Shown: positions 1 through 7,224, numbered from the stretch's first letter. The stretch: 19,260 bases of DNA from Burkholderiales bacterium (GCA_014379045.1 JACMMK010000516.1:1-19260), one strand, 5' to 3'. Numbers and translations are program-made. Notes: generated by a model from the letters alone, not told the origin.

Positions 1-684
1 CGACAGCGCGCGCTCGCGTTCGGCTTCGGCGAGGCGGCGCTGTGCCGTGGCCTCGACCGCCTGCCAGACTGCGACTGCGGCGGCGAGCGTGATGGCGAGC
101 GCACCCGAGCGGAACAGCCACCGGGTACGACGCAGCTGACGCACGTCGTCGCCGTCGAGTTGGTCCTTGGGCACGCCGCGGATCGGCGCAGCGAGGTCGA
201 GCAGCGCGGAACGCAACCGCGGATCGCGCGCGGTCGGCCGGTCGAGGGCGCGTGCCCAGCGCAGGTCGACATACAGCGGCTCTTCACCGAAGCGGCCGCG
301 CAACCCGGGCGCCATCGCATCGGTGCGCGTCCAGTCGAAGTCGCTGCGCTGGGCATCCCAGAAGAGCTGACCGTCGGTCAACGCGATCAGCAGCCGTTCG
401 GTGCCGTGGTGTTCGAGCCACCACAGCACTTCTTTCTGGCACCACGGCGACGCCGCTGACGCGGGCGATGCCAGCAGCACGAACCAGCGCGACCCGGCCA
501 GATGATCGACGATGCTGGTCCACACGCCGGGGCTCGCAGACAGGCTGGTCTGGTCGCGAAAAACATCGATCGCACGCAGTCGGAACGTGGGCCTTGCCAG
601 GCGCTCGAGGCCGGACTCGAGGATCGGCGCCAACGCGCCGTCGGCCGCGTGACTGTAGGAGATGAACGCGTCGTGCGAATACAT
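1..684 (-). CDS. TIR-domain membrane protein, N-terminal part (runs off window)
   Basis: The reverse strand is open for 228 codons from an ATG at 684 to the window edge, so only the N-terminal part is visible. Residues 1-150 look like a bacterial Toll/interleukin-1 receptor (TIR) domain: it opens with the box-1 pattern HDAFISYSH, has FRD(Q)TSLSASP near residues 42-52, and carries SPWCQKEV at 79-86. The glutamate at residue 85 is at the position of the catalytic Glu of NAD-cleaving TIR domains. A hydrophobic segment follows at roughly residues 192-210 and leads into a charged, Ala/Glu/Arg-rich, coiled-coil-like stretch, as in bacterial TIR proteins that continue into WD40, TPR or other repeats; the continuation cannot be seen. 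It starts 41 bp after the esterase stop on the same strand with no visible terminator, so co-transcription is plausible. NADase activity or a defence role is inference from the family. Confidence 0.85.
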   Translation of the reverse strand, partial: MYSHDAFISYSHAADGALAPILESGLERLARPTFRLRAIDVFRDQTSLSASPGVWTSIVDHLAGSRWFVLLASPASAASPWCQKEVLWWLEHHGTERLLIALTDGQLFWDAQRSDFDWTRTDAMAPGLRGRFGEEPLYVDLRWARALDRPTARDPRLRSALLDLAAPIRGVPKDQLDGDDVRQLRRTRWLFRSGALAITLAAAVAVWQAVEATAQRRLAEAERERALS

Positions 685-725
685 CCGCTATCGCCGCGTG
701 ATGTGGTGCACCGGCATCGCGCGGC

Positions 726-1955
726 TCACTGCGCCATGAAGAAGCGCACCATCTCCGCCGATGCGTCGGGTCCGATTGCATCGGTGTACGAGCCCTGCGG
801 CGCGCCCCCTGACCACGCATGTCCGGCGCCATGCAGTACCCATTGCTCGACGCGCGGTCTGCCCGACGCGTCGGTGTGGACCGAGCGGGTATAGGCGCGG
901 CCGTTCGCGACGCCCTGTCGCACTTCCTTCGCCCAGGCGTTGTCCTGCACCGCGGACGTCGAACCCGACGCCGCCTGCCTGAATATTTCATGACCGTTGC
1001 CGAGCGTCACCGTCTTGTCGCGGTCGCCATGGAACACGATCGTCGGCACGCGGTGCGCGCCTTCCGCACGCCCCCGAAGCGCGGTGCTTCCCCGATTCCA
1101 TATCGATACCCGCGGCGGCGTGCCGCGCATCGCCGCGAACGCCGAAGGCACGTCGTGCGCAGCACCGTAGGGCAGGCCCGAATGCGCGCCTACCGCGCGA
1201 TACACGTCGGGGTAGGTCGCGCCGAGCACGACCGCCATGGCGGCACCGGCCGACATGCCGGCGATGAAGACGCGGCGTTCGTCGACCGAGTATCGGGACA
1301 CCACGTCGCGCGTGATGCCGGCGATCGACGCGGGCTCCCCGCGATCACGTGCCTGATCGTCGGCGTTGAACCAGTTCCAGCAATGCAGGCCGTTGGCGTT
1401 CGCCGACTGTTCGGGATACACGACCAGAAATCCGTGACGGTCGGCGAGTTCGTTCATGCGGGTGCCCGCGGCGAAGTCGTCGGGGTTCTGCTTGCAGCCG
1501 TGCAACATCACGATCAGCGGCGCCGGCAGGCCTCGATAGTTCCGGGGAACGTACAACTTGTACGCGCGCGCTCCCGCCGCGTTCGCATGACCGCGTGTCA
1601 CGAACTCGCCCGGCGTGGCAACCGCCGGGTCAGCGCCAGGTTGATCCTTTGCAACGACGTCGGCGCGATCCGGTGGCGAAGCGCGGCGCGCACCGACCTC
1701 GACGGCTTCAGCCGGTGCGCGGGACGTGGCTCGACGGTCGAGCAGTCCGGCCGCAGCGAGCGCCTGGCGAATCGTGTCGTTCACGTCCCTGACCACGCCC
1801 GATCGGGAGCCCAGTCCCGCGGATCTCAGCGCGCGTTGAATGGTGTCGACGAGGGTTGCCGCATCGCGCGCGGGGGCCGCGGGGACGATGACGGCAGGCG
1901 GGGACGAGGGCGTTTCCATTGGCTTCACAGGGTCTTCCGAGGAGGGCCGAATCAC
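726..1955 (-). CDS. PHB/PHA depolymerase-family esterase
   Basis: This is a 409-residue alpha/beta hydrolase of the short-chain-length PHA depolymerase (type 1 catalytic domain)/LpqC-like esterase family, which hydrolyses hydroxyalkanoate or related esters. The oxyanion region is VMLHGCKQN, the lipase box is GMSAG with nucleophile Ser235, the acid is probably Asp313 in HGDRDKTV, and the histidine is His379 in GAGHAW. No signal peptide is visible: the first ~125 residues are a Pro/Ala-rich, low-complexity extension, so export is unproven. The chosen start is a GTG whose first bases overlap the TGA of the upstream regulator gene (GTGA), implying translational coupling; an ATG at 1919 is an alternative, and neither has a strong Shine-Dalgarno sequence. 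The PHA substrate is a family-level guess; feruloyl-esterase-type activity is also possible. Confidence 0.88.
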   Translation of the reverse strand: MIRPSSEDPVKPMETPSSPPAVIVPAAPARDAATLVDTIQRALRSAGLGSRSGVVRDVNDTIRQALAAAGLLDRRATSRAPAEAVEVGARRASPPDRADVVAKDQPGADPAVATPGEFVTRGHANAAGARAYKLYVPRNYRGLPAPLIVMLHGCKQNPDDFAAGTRMNELADRHGFLVVYPEQSANANGLHCWNWFNADDQARDRGEPASIAGITRDVVSRYSVDERRVFIAGMSAGAAMAVVLGATYPDVYRAVGAHSGLPYGAAHDVPSAFAAMRGTPPRVSIWNRGSTALRGRAEGAHRVPTIVFHGDRDKTVTLGNGHEIFRQAASGSTSAVQDNAWAKEVRQGVANGRAYTRSVHTDASGRPRVEQWVLHGAGHAWSGGAPQGSYTDAIGPDASAEMVRFFMAQ

Positions 1956-2380
1956 GAAATGCGCGCAGCCAGCGCGCTGCGCACGGCCGCGCTGGCTTGA
2001 AAGGCACCGAGTATCTGGATCGATTCGATGGTGGCGAGCGCGAGCTCAGGGGTGACCTCGTCGGCGATCTTGATCAGCCCGAGCGCCTGGATGCGCAATG
2101 TTTGCCCGGCCGCTCGAACGCGTTCCAGATCGCTTCGGCCGTAGTGCTGCATGCCGACCGTCAGCGTGCGTCGCGCGACGCTTACCTTCACCGCCTCGGC
2201 GTGCACGGTGAGCTGATTGCGGATCGCCGTACGGATCAGGTCGGTACGGTTCGAATAGAAACCTTCCTGCACGAGCAGGTCGATCTGACCGAGGTCGACG
2301 ACGCCCAGATTGATCGTCATCTTTTCCGTGTCACCGCCGCGAACTTTGATGTCGGTGGAAAAACTCATTCTACCATCCAT
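1952..2380 (-). CDS. CopG-like ribbon-helix-helix regulator
   Basis: A protein of about 142 residues with an N-terminal ribbon-helix-helix region: a short beta-strand (TEKMTINLG, residues 18-26) is followed by two helices containing LLVQEGFYSNRTDLIRTAIR (35-54), the usual CopG/NikR-type dimerisation and DNA-binding layout. The C-terminal half (about 60-142) is not a standard part of a minimal CopG protein, but I recall it in a proteobacterial subfamily found beside PHB depolymerase-type esterases. The start at 2380 has GGAG five bases upstream; ATGs at 2368 and 2404 are in frame, and 2368 fits the conserved N-terminus best. The gene overlaps the esterase gene by four bases. Its own start lies in a 42-bp palindrome, which suggests autoregulation. 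The function as repressor is inferred. Confidence 0.82.
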   Translation of the reverse strand: MDGRMSFSTDIKVRGGDTEKMTINLGVVDLGQIDLLVQEGFYSNRTDLIRTAIRNQLTVHAEAVKVSVARRTLTVGMQHYGRSDLERVRAAGQTLRIQALGLIKIADEVTPELALATIESIQILGAFQASAAVRSALAARIS

Positions 2381-2412
2381 GAAGACTCCAATTGGAATCT
2401 GCATGGATGGTA
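2371..2412. promoter_or_regulatory. 42-bp palindrome over the regulator start (putative operator or RNA hairpin)
   Basis: Two 21-base arms meet at the centre TCCAATTGGA (2387-2396) and match at 19 of 21 positions; mismatches are at arm positions 12 and 16. The outer arm reads TACCATCCATG, with CCAT repeated in tandem inside it, typical of sites where paired ribbon-helix-helix dimers bind. On the minus-strand transcript the distal arm contains both the GGAG and the ATG at 2380, so the same sequence could fold and hide the ribosome binding site. Either reading makes it a control element for the regulator-esterase unit; the binding protein is inferred to be the adjacent regulator. Confidence 0.6.
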
Positions 2413-2488
2413 ACACGGCTACGTCCAAAGAGCTACGCGTACTCGCGTCGTGCGACCAGACCCTGGCGCAAGGCAATTGCCGGTGCCG

Positions 2489-2518
2489 TTGACAACCGTT
2501 CGAGCGGGTCGTGACAAT
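2489..2518 (+). promoter_or_regulatory. Candidate sigma-70 promoter for TctC receptor gene 1
   Basis: A perfect TTGACA (2489-2494) is followed after 18 bases by GACAAT (2513-2518), which matches four of six -10 consensus bases. It lies in the divergent intergenic region and would leave a leader of about 120 bases before the receptor start. A perfect inverted repeat (CTTCGAT-AG-ATCGAAG) at 2586-2601 lies in that leader. Only pattern matching supports this. Confidence 0.3.
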
Positions 2519-2585
2519 GCCCGTGGAAGGCAAGGCGCGATGCGCACAGCGCAACCTTCGAACAGCCGATCGGCAGCGACGACGA

Positions 2586-2601
2586 CTTCGATAGATCGAA
2601 G
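2586..2601. repeat. Short perfect inverted repeat upstream of TctC receptor gene 1
   Basis: Seven-base arms CTTCGAT and ATCGAAG are separated by AG, 45 bases before the receptor start. This could be a regulator half-site pair or a small RNA stem, or chance. No regulator gene of LysR type is present next to it. Confidence 0.3.
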
Positions 2602-2646
2602 CGAACGGCGACCGGGTCCGAAGACGAATCCCGGAGGAGGGTTTCG

Positions 2647-3630
2647 ATGAACGTAGACCGACTGTGTCGCACCGTCATTGCCGCCGCAGCCAGTGGATTG
2701 CTGGGGGCATTCGGCGCGCAGGGGTATGCGCAAGGCTATCCTTCGAAGCCCGTGCGTATGATTGCGCCGTTCCCTCCCGGTGGATCGAGCGACCTAATTG
2801 CACGCATCGTCGCGCAGAAGCTGTCGGAACGCTTCGCGCATCAGGTGATCATCGACAATCGACCCGGTGCAGGCAGCAATCTCGGGTCGCAGCTTGCCGC
2901 GCGCGCGGCGCCCGACGGCTACACGTTGCTGCTGACCAGCGTGACCAATGCCATCAACATGACGCTGTCGCGCAACCCCGGCTACGACCTGATCAAGGAC
3001 TTCGCGCCGATCTCCAAGCTGGCGATCGGACCGACCGCGCTGGTCGTACACCCCTCGGTACCGGCCACCACCGTGGTCGAGTTGATCAAGCTGGCCCACG
3101 CGCGCCCGGGCCAGTTGAACTACGGCTCCGGCGGCAACGGCACGCCGTCGCATCTCAGTGGCGAGATGTTCCGCCACATGGCCAAGGTGAACATCGCGCA
3201 CGTCCCGTACAAGGGTACCGGCCAGTCGGTCAACGATCTGGTGGCGGGGCAGATCCATTTCGTGTTCGCGAGCATGCCGGTGGCGGTCCAGCACATGAAG
3301 ACCGGTCGCCTGCGCACGCTCGCGGTTACCGGCGCACAGCGCACGCCGCTCGCGCCCGATCTGCCGACAGTGGCCGAATCGGGTCTGCCGGGCTACGCGT
3401 TCGACTCGTGGTGGGGGCTCGTCACCAATCGGGGCGTACCCACCCCGGTGCTCAATACGCTGAGCACGGAAGTGCGTCACGTGTTGCGGTTGCAGGACGT
3501 CAAGGAACGTTTCAGCGACCTCGGGATCGATGTACTCCAGAGTACGCCGGCCGAACTGGCGAGCTTCACCCGGTCGGAGATCGACCGGCTCGCGAAGATC
3601 ATTCGCGAGACCGGCATGCGCGACGACTGA
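2647..3630 (+). CDS. Bug/TctC-family periplasmic tricarboxylate-transporter-type solute receptor (copy 1)
   Basis: A 327-residue periplasmic receptor of the tripartite tricarboxylate transporter (TTT) or Bug family, which binds small carboxylates and similar ligands in the periplasm. The sequence shows a signal peptide with likely cleavage after GYA (residue 28), then the family opening YPSKPVRMIAPFPPGG, the VIIDNRPGAGSN loop, PDGYTLL, a central HVPYKG and the C-terminal DLPTVAESGLPGY. Length and motif order are normal. The start is supported by a strong GGAGGAGGG purine run eight bases upstream. No tctA or tctB membrane genes are in the window, so this is an orphan receptor, as is common in Burkholderiales. 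The ligand cannot be told from the sequence. Its last codons and downstream flank reappear, degraded, near 6104-6188. Confidence 0.93.
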   Translation: MNVDRLCRTVIAAAASGLLGAFGAQGYAQGYPSKPVRMIAPFPPGGSSDLIARIVAQKLSERFAHQVIIDNRPGAGSNLGSQLAARAAPDGYTLLLTSVTNAINMTLSRNPGYDLIKDFAPISKLAIGPTALVVHPSVPATTVVELIKLAHARPGQLNYGSGGNGTPSHLSGEMFRHMAKVNIAHVPYKGTGQSVNDLVAGQIHFVFASMPVAVQHMKTGRLRTLAVTGAQRTPLAPDLPTVAESGLPGYAFDSWWGLVTNRGVPTPVLNTLSTEVRHVLRLQDVKERFSDLGIDVLQSTPAELASFTRSEIDRLAKIIRETGMRDD

Positions 3631-3685
3631 GCGACGCACGCGGTGATCGTCATCCGTCAGCGCGCGCACGTGGCGTGAAACCTGC
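3546..3685. repeat. Direct repeat A: 3' end of TctC receptor gene 1 plus flank
   Basis: Two blocks here recur at 6104-6188. Bases 3546-3569 (in the receptor codons for PAELASF) match 6104-6127 at 23 of 24 positions, and bases 3632-3685 just after the stop match 6135-6188 at 48 of 54 positions. The intervening 62 bases are reduced to 7 in the distal copy. A CGAC tetramer at 3582-3585 and again at 3632-3635 marks where about 50 bases could have been lost from the distal copy by microhomology. Confidence 0.8.
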
Positions 3686-3987
3686 GGCTGTGCAGGTCAC
3701 CTTCCAATGCCTGTAGCGGCCGCCATCCCGGCATAACGCGTCCGCGGGCCTGCAACCGGGACGGCAGTCCCGTCGCGCCGACGCCGCAGGTGCCGACAAT
3801 CGAGGGGACGCCGCATGCCGCATCCGATCTCCAGTGGGCGGCGTAACTGCAACACGCTAGAAGCCGAACTTTGGAGCGCAACGCGCCCCGCACTCGCGCA
3901 TGCGCAACTCGAATGAGGTTCACGCCGCGCCTGGCCGGCGCCACTACCAGGCTCGGGCCTGGATCGATCACGACACGAAGTACCGAC
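3631..3987. other. Intergenic region between receptor gene 1 and the acyltransferase gene
   Basis: I find no convincing gene in these 357 bases. They contain the flank part of direct repeat A (3632-3685), a small stem CCTGC/GCAGG around a six-base loop at 3681-3696, and a perfect six-base-pair hairpin CGGGAC-ggca-GTCCCG at 3757-3772. Neither hairpin is followed by a T-run, so I do not call a terminator. A promoter for the acyltransferase gene is expected here, but no good match was found by eye. Confidence 0.5.
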
Positions 3988-5115
3988 ATGGCACACACCT
4001 GGACTAATGAAACGCCCGTTGCGGCGTCACCTGCCTCTGCGCGGCATACCGCCCGAGAGGCCTATGTCGATGTCTTTCGCGGTCTGCTGGTCGCGCACAT
4101 GGCGCTGGACCATGCTTCGCTGATGTTCAACGCCGGCCGAGCCAGCGAGGAGATTGCGGGCGCGGTATTGCCCGTATACAGCGATGTGTGGCAGTTCCTG
4201 GCGCGCTTCTCGGGTGTGCCGGTGGCACCGGCGTTCTTCTTCATGGCCGGTTTCATGGTCGCGCTCACCAGCCTGGCGCGCGCGCAGCGCGGCGTGCCCG
4301 CGGCGGAGGTGACACGGCGGCTCGTCGTGCGCGGCCTGGTGCTCATCGCCGTCGATGCGCTGGTGATGGGTTTTCCGCGCGCGCTGATGGGCTTCTACTC
4401 GTTCGTCGTGCTCAGCTCGATCGGCGTGGCGTTGATCATCCTGGCGTGGGTGCGCAACGCGCCGAGCACGCTGTTGTTGGCGGCCGCACTGTCGATGCTG
4501 GCGCTTCACCCGCTGCTCGATGTGTCGGGATTGCCAGTGGCGCTGCAGGCGATCCTGCACGAGCCGGTACGCACCGGTGGCTTTCGTTCGCTGTATCCAG
4601 TGATCCCGTGGTGCGCGATCACCATCGTCGGTTACGTCGTTGGCCGGGACGCAGCCACTCGAGCGCAACCGCTGCGCCTGTGGTTGCCGCTGGCGGGCCT
4701 TTGCCTGGTGGTGTTCTTCATCGTTCGCGTGCACGGGGGCTACGGCAACGGATACCCGCCCGCGCCCTTGGACAGCCTGCAATTCTGGCTGTTCGCCAAG
4801 TACCCACCGGACCTGCCGTTTCTCGCCTGGGCGCTGGCTGGCACCTTCGCCGGCCTGGCGGGCGTGTGGTGGCTGACGCGCGACGGCATACCGGCGCTGC
4901 TACATCCGTTTGCCGTCTTCGGGCGGGTGCCGTTCTTCTTCTATGTCGTCCACTTCTACATCCTCGGTGTGGCCGCCGCGGTGGTGCGAACGAAGTTCAG
5001 CCTGCCCCAAACCGTGCTGATCTGGCTGCTGTTGCTTGCGCTGATGTTCTGGGTGTGTGGCTGGTACCACACCAAGAAGCGCGACCGGCCCAACCTGGTG
5101 ACGCGCTACTTCTGA
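3988..5115 (+). CDS. HGSNAT/DUF1624-like multipass membrane acyltransferase
   Basis: A 375-residue integral membrane protein with about ten hydrophobic segments. The opening REAYVDVFRGLLVAHMALDH (residues 23-42) matches the start of the heparan-alpha-glucosaminide N-acetyltransferase catalytic domain family (PF07786/DUF1624), where a conserved Asp-Arg-Gly and a following His lie in the first membrane helix; His42 would be that residue. The end has a PFFFYVVHFYILG helix, also typical. In this family an acetyl group is passed from cytoplasmic acetyl-CoA to an extracytoplasmic acceptor; the acceptor here is unknown. The ATG at 3988 is chosen because the domain begins about 20 residues later; an upstream extension to 3871 has no domain content. 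A dihaem cytochrome c gene follows 70 bp later, and the pair is bracketed by direct repeats. OpgC-like acyltransferase is the main alternative. Confidence 0.8.
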   Translation: MAHTWTNETPVAASPASARHTAREAYVDVFRGLLVAHMALDHASLMFNAGRASEEIAGAVLPVYSDVWQFLARFSGVPVAPAFFFMAGFMVALTSLARAQRGVPAAEVTRRLVVRGLVLIAVDALVMGFPRALMGFYSFVVLSSIGVALIILAWVRNAPSTLLLAAALSMLALHPLLDVSGLPVALQAILHEPVRTGGFRSLYPVIPWCAITIVGYVVGRDAATRAQPLRLWLPLAGLCLVVFFIVRVHGGYGNGYPPAPLDSLQFWLFAKYPPDLPFLAWALAGTFAGLAGVWWLTRDGIPALLHPFAVFGRVPFFFYVVHFYILGVAAAVVRTKFSLPQTVLIWLLLLALMFWVCGWYHTKKRDRPNLVTRYF

Positions 5116-5147
5116 AGTCGTTGAGTTGAATCCTGGAGACGGTCCTG

Positions 5148-5189
5148 ATGATCCGACGTACGGTGATGCTGCGTGGCGCTGCGACATGA
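5148..5189 (+). CDS. Putative 13-residue leader ORF coupled to the cytochrome gene
   Basis: GGAG at 5135-5138 is followed after nine bases by an ATG opening the peptide MIRRTVMLRGAAT, whose TGA overlaps the cytochrome ATG as ATGA (5186-5189). The cytochrome ATG has no clear ribosome binding site of its own, so translation could be delivered by this ORF. It could also be the remnant of a different N-terminus after a frameshift. Only layout supports it. Confidence 0.3.
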   Translation: MIRRTVMLRGAAT

Positions 5190-6070
5190 AGAAGTCTTTT
5201 CGCATCCCGACACTCGCCCTGGGCGCGCTGCTCGTGGCCGCGCTGACCGGGCTGGCCGGTTTGCTGCTCAACAGCCAGCGCCTGCTCAACCGAACAGTCA
5301 GTGTCGTGGCGGCGCCAGTGCCCTACACCAGTGGCCCCGCCGCGCTGGTGCGCGGGGAGTACCTGTTCAAGTCTCGCGACTGCGCGGCTTGTCACGGGGC
5401 CGGCGGTGAGGGCCAGTTGCACATCGACGACCCCATCGGCCTGAAGGTGCGCAGCGCCAACCTCACGCGTGGCGCGGGCAGCGCCGTGATGAACTACAAC
5501 GAATCCGACTGGGTGCGCGCGATACGCCACGGCGTCAACCCCGATGGCCGGCCGTTGTTCGTGATGCCCAGCGAAAACTACAACCGGCTGACCGACAGCG
5601 ACCTGGCCGATCTGGTGGCCTACATCCGCAGCCTGCGGCCTCGCGACTCGGCCCCGGCGGGCTTCGAGCTGCCGCTGGTGGTGCGCCTGCTGCACGGGGC
5701 AGGCCAGATCCCCGACGCCGCCGCCAAGATCGACCACAACCTGCCGCCGCAAAAGCCGATGGCCGAGGCCGATGACGTCGAGGTTGGACGTTATGTCGCG
5801 CAGACGTGCATCGCCTGCCACGGCGCGCAGCTCAAGGGCGGGCGCATCCCGGGCACGCCACCGAGCTGGCCGGCGGCAGCCAATCTCAGCGGCGATGCCG
5901 GCGGGGCGATGCGGCGCTACCCCGATGTGCGAGCCTTCAGCACGCTGTTGCGCAGCGGCACCCGCCCCGACGGAAGCCGCGTGGCACCCGAGATGCCCGC
6001 CAACCCGCACTTCAGCGACAAGGACCTGAATGCACTGTTCGTTTTCCTGCAATCCCTGCACCAACCCTGA
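5186..6070 (+). CDS. Membrane-anchored dihaem c-type cytochrome
   Basis: A 294-residue protein with an uncleaved-looking hydrophobic anchor (about residues 8-28) and two class I cytochrome c domains. The haem-binding motifs are CAACH at 66-70 and CIACH at 208-212; each is followed by a Met-containing loop (FVMPSENY and APEMPANP) able to supply the second iron ligand. This is the layout of periplasmic electron-transfer subunits, such as those serving alcohol, aldehyde or gluconate dehydrogenases, but no dehydrogenase partner is encoded nearby. The ATG at 5186 is chosen because the basic MKKSFR plus hydrophobic segment starts there; a TTG at 5126 would add a charged extension before the anchor. 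It follows the acyltransferase gene by 70 bp on the same strand and may be translated through a short leader ORF. The physiological donor and acceptor are unknown. Confidence 0.9.
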   Translation: MKKSFRIPTLALGALLVAALTGLAGLLLNSQRLLNRTVSVVAAPVPYTSGPAALVRGEYLFKSRDCAACHGAGGEGQLHIDDPIGLKVRSANLTRGAGSAVMNYNESDWVRAIRHGVNPDGRPLFVMPSENYNRLTDSDLADLVAYIRSLRPRDSAPAGFELPLVVRLLHGAGQIPDAAAKIDHNLPPQKPMAEADDVEVGRYVAQTCIACHGAQLKGGRIPGTPPSWPAAANLSGDAGGAMRRYPDVRAFSTLLRSGTRPDGSRVAPEMPANPHFSDKDLNALFVFLQSLHQP

Positions 6071-6103
6071 ACCCTGCCATGCCAGGACGACAGCTGACAC
6101 GGA

Positions 6104-6188
6104 GCCGGCCGAACCGGCGAGCTTCACAGTTGATCGACGCACGCGACGGTCGTCATCCGTCAGCGCTCGCGCGTGGCGTGAAACTTGC
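6104..6188. repeat. Direct repeat B: degraded copy of the 3' end and flank of TctC receptor gene 1
   Basis: This is the distal partner of the repeat at 3546-3685. Bases 6104-6127 still read E-P-A-E-P-A-S-F-T in the receptor frame, but the rest of the receptor tail is missing and the sequence jumps to the post-stop flank (6135-6188). Within the flank block, CACGCG and CGCGTG could pair as a stem. The copy ends 39 bases before the start of receptor gene 2. No open reading frame of useful length remains, so it is best seen as a gene relic. Confidence 0.75.
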
Positions 6189-6227
6189 TGATTGATGCGT
6201 TAATGTCCGGCGCAGGGGTAACGTTCA

Positions 6228-7202
6228 ATGACGCTTCGCGTGAGTAGCCTCGCAGTGCAGATGTCGATCACTCTCGGCATGGCGACGGCCTACGCGCAAG
6301 AGCCGAGCTATCCGCAGCGCGCGGTCCGCCTGCTCATCGGCCAATCGCCCGGCGGGGCGTCGGACACCGTCGGGCGCACCGTCGCGCAGAAGCTGGGGGA
6401 GCTGCTGGGGCATCCGGTACTCGTCGACAATCGGCCCGGTGCGAGCGGCGGCATCGCCAGCGATATCGTGACGCGCGCACTGCCCGATGGCTACACGATG
6501 CTGCTCGGCGGTCCGAGCCTCATCATCAACTCGATTCTGTCGAAGCGGCCGGCGCAGCCGGGCAAGGACTACGAACCGATCACGCAACTGGCCCAGTCAC
6601 CGAACGTCTGGCTGGTGCATCCGACGCATCCGGCCCGGACGATGAAAGAGCTGATCGAGTTCGCGCGCACCCGGCCGGGTGAGGTCGACTACGCATCTTC
6701 CGGGTTGGGTTCCCCCCAACACCTTGCGGGAGAACTGCTCAACGTGGTCGCCGGCATCCAGATGGTGCACATCCCGTACAGTGGAGGCGGTCCGGCGCTG
6801 GTCGATCTGCTGGGCGGGCGGGTGCGGGTGATGTCGTCGACGTTGCCCTCGGCGGTCGGGCATATCAAGTCAGGCAAGGTCCGCGCGCTCGCGGTCACCA
6901 GCGCAAGGAGGTCGAGCTCGATGCCGGAGTTGCCGACGGTGGCCGAGGCGGCCGCGCTGCCGAACTATGAAGTCTCGACGTGGCAGGGTCTGCTGTTCCC
7001 GGGGGGGACGGCGCGGGCGATGGTCGATCGTGTGCAGGCCGAGAGCGCGAAGGCATTGGCCAGCGCAGAGGTGTCGGCGCGCCTGCGCGATCTCGGCTAT
7101 GAACCGGTCGGCAGCACCCCGACCCAGTTCGTGGCCCATATCAAGGTGGAGTTGGCCAAGTGGCCGAAGGTGATCGCGGTCGCAGGGCTCAAGCCCGAAT
7201 AG
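6228..7202 (+). CDS. Bug/TctC-family periplasmic tricarboxylate-transporter-type solute receptor (copy 2)
   Basis: A 324-residue TTT/Bug receptor with a signal peptide probably cleaved after AYA (residue 23), then the family features YPQRAVRLLIGQSPGG, VLVDNRPGASGG, PDGYTML, VHIPYSGGG and ELPTVAEAAALPNY. It is a clear paralogue of the receptor at 2647-3630 but quite diverged, so the two are not a recent tandem duplication. An AGGGG run lies about ten bases before the ATG. The next gene, a hydrolase, starts 22 bp after the stop, so the two are likely one transcript and the hydrolase may act on the ligand or a derivative. Ligand identity is not readable from the sequence. A degraded receptor-gene tail lies just upstream. 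Confidence 0.93.
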   Translation: MTLRVSSLAVQMSITLGMATAYAQEPSYPQRAVRLLIGQSPGGASDTVGRTVAQKLGELLGHPVLVDNRPGASGGIASDIVTRALPDGYTMLLGGPSLIINSILSKRPAQPGKDYEPITQLAQSPNVWLVHPTHPARTMKELIEFARTRPGEVDYASSGLGSPQHLAGELLNVVAGIQMVHIPYSGGGPALVDLLGGRVRVMSSTLPSAVGHIKSGKVRALAVTSARRSSSMPELPTVAEAAALPNYEVSTWQGLLFPGGTARAMVDRVQAESAKALASAEVSARLRDLGYEPVGSTPTQFVAHIKVELAKWPKVIAVAGLKPE

Positions 7203-7224
7203 CGCCAGCGTGGCGGAGAACGCG

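Noticed and set aside
284..991. Minus-strand open frame overlapping both the TIR gene and the esterase gene
   Set aside because: It is in a different frame from both, spans their junction and is extremely Arg-rich with no motif; the TIR frame is the one with recognisable motifs.
3757..3772. Hairpin CGGGAC-ggca-GTCCCG as a terminator of receptor gene 1
   Set aside because: Only six base pairs and no following T-run, in DNA where such stems occur by chance.
3871..3987. Upstream extension of the acyltransferase reading frame
   Set aside because: The added 39 residues show no conserved content and no good ribosome binding site; the family domain starts about 20 residues after the ATG at 3988.
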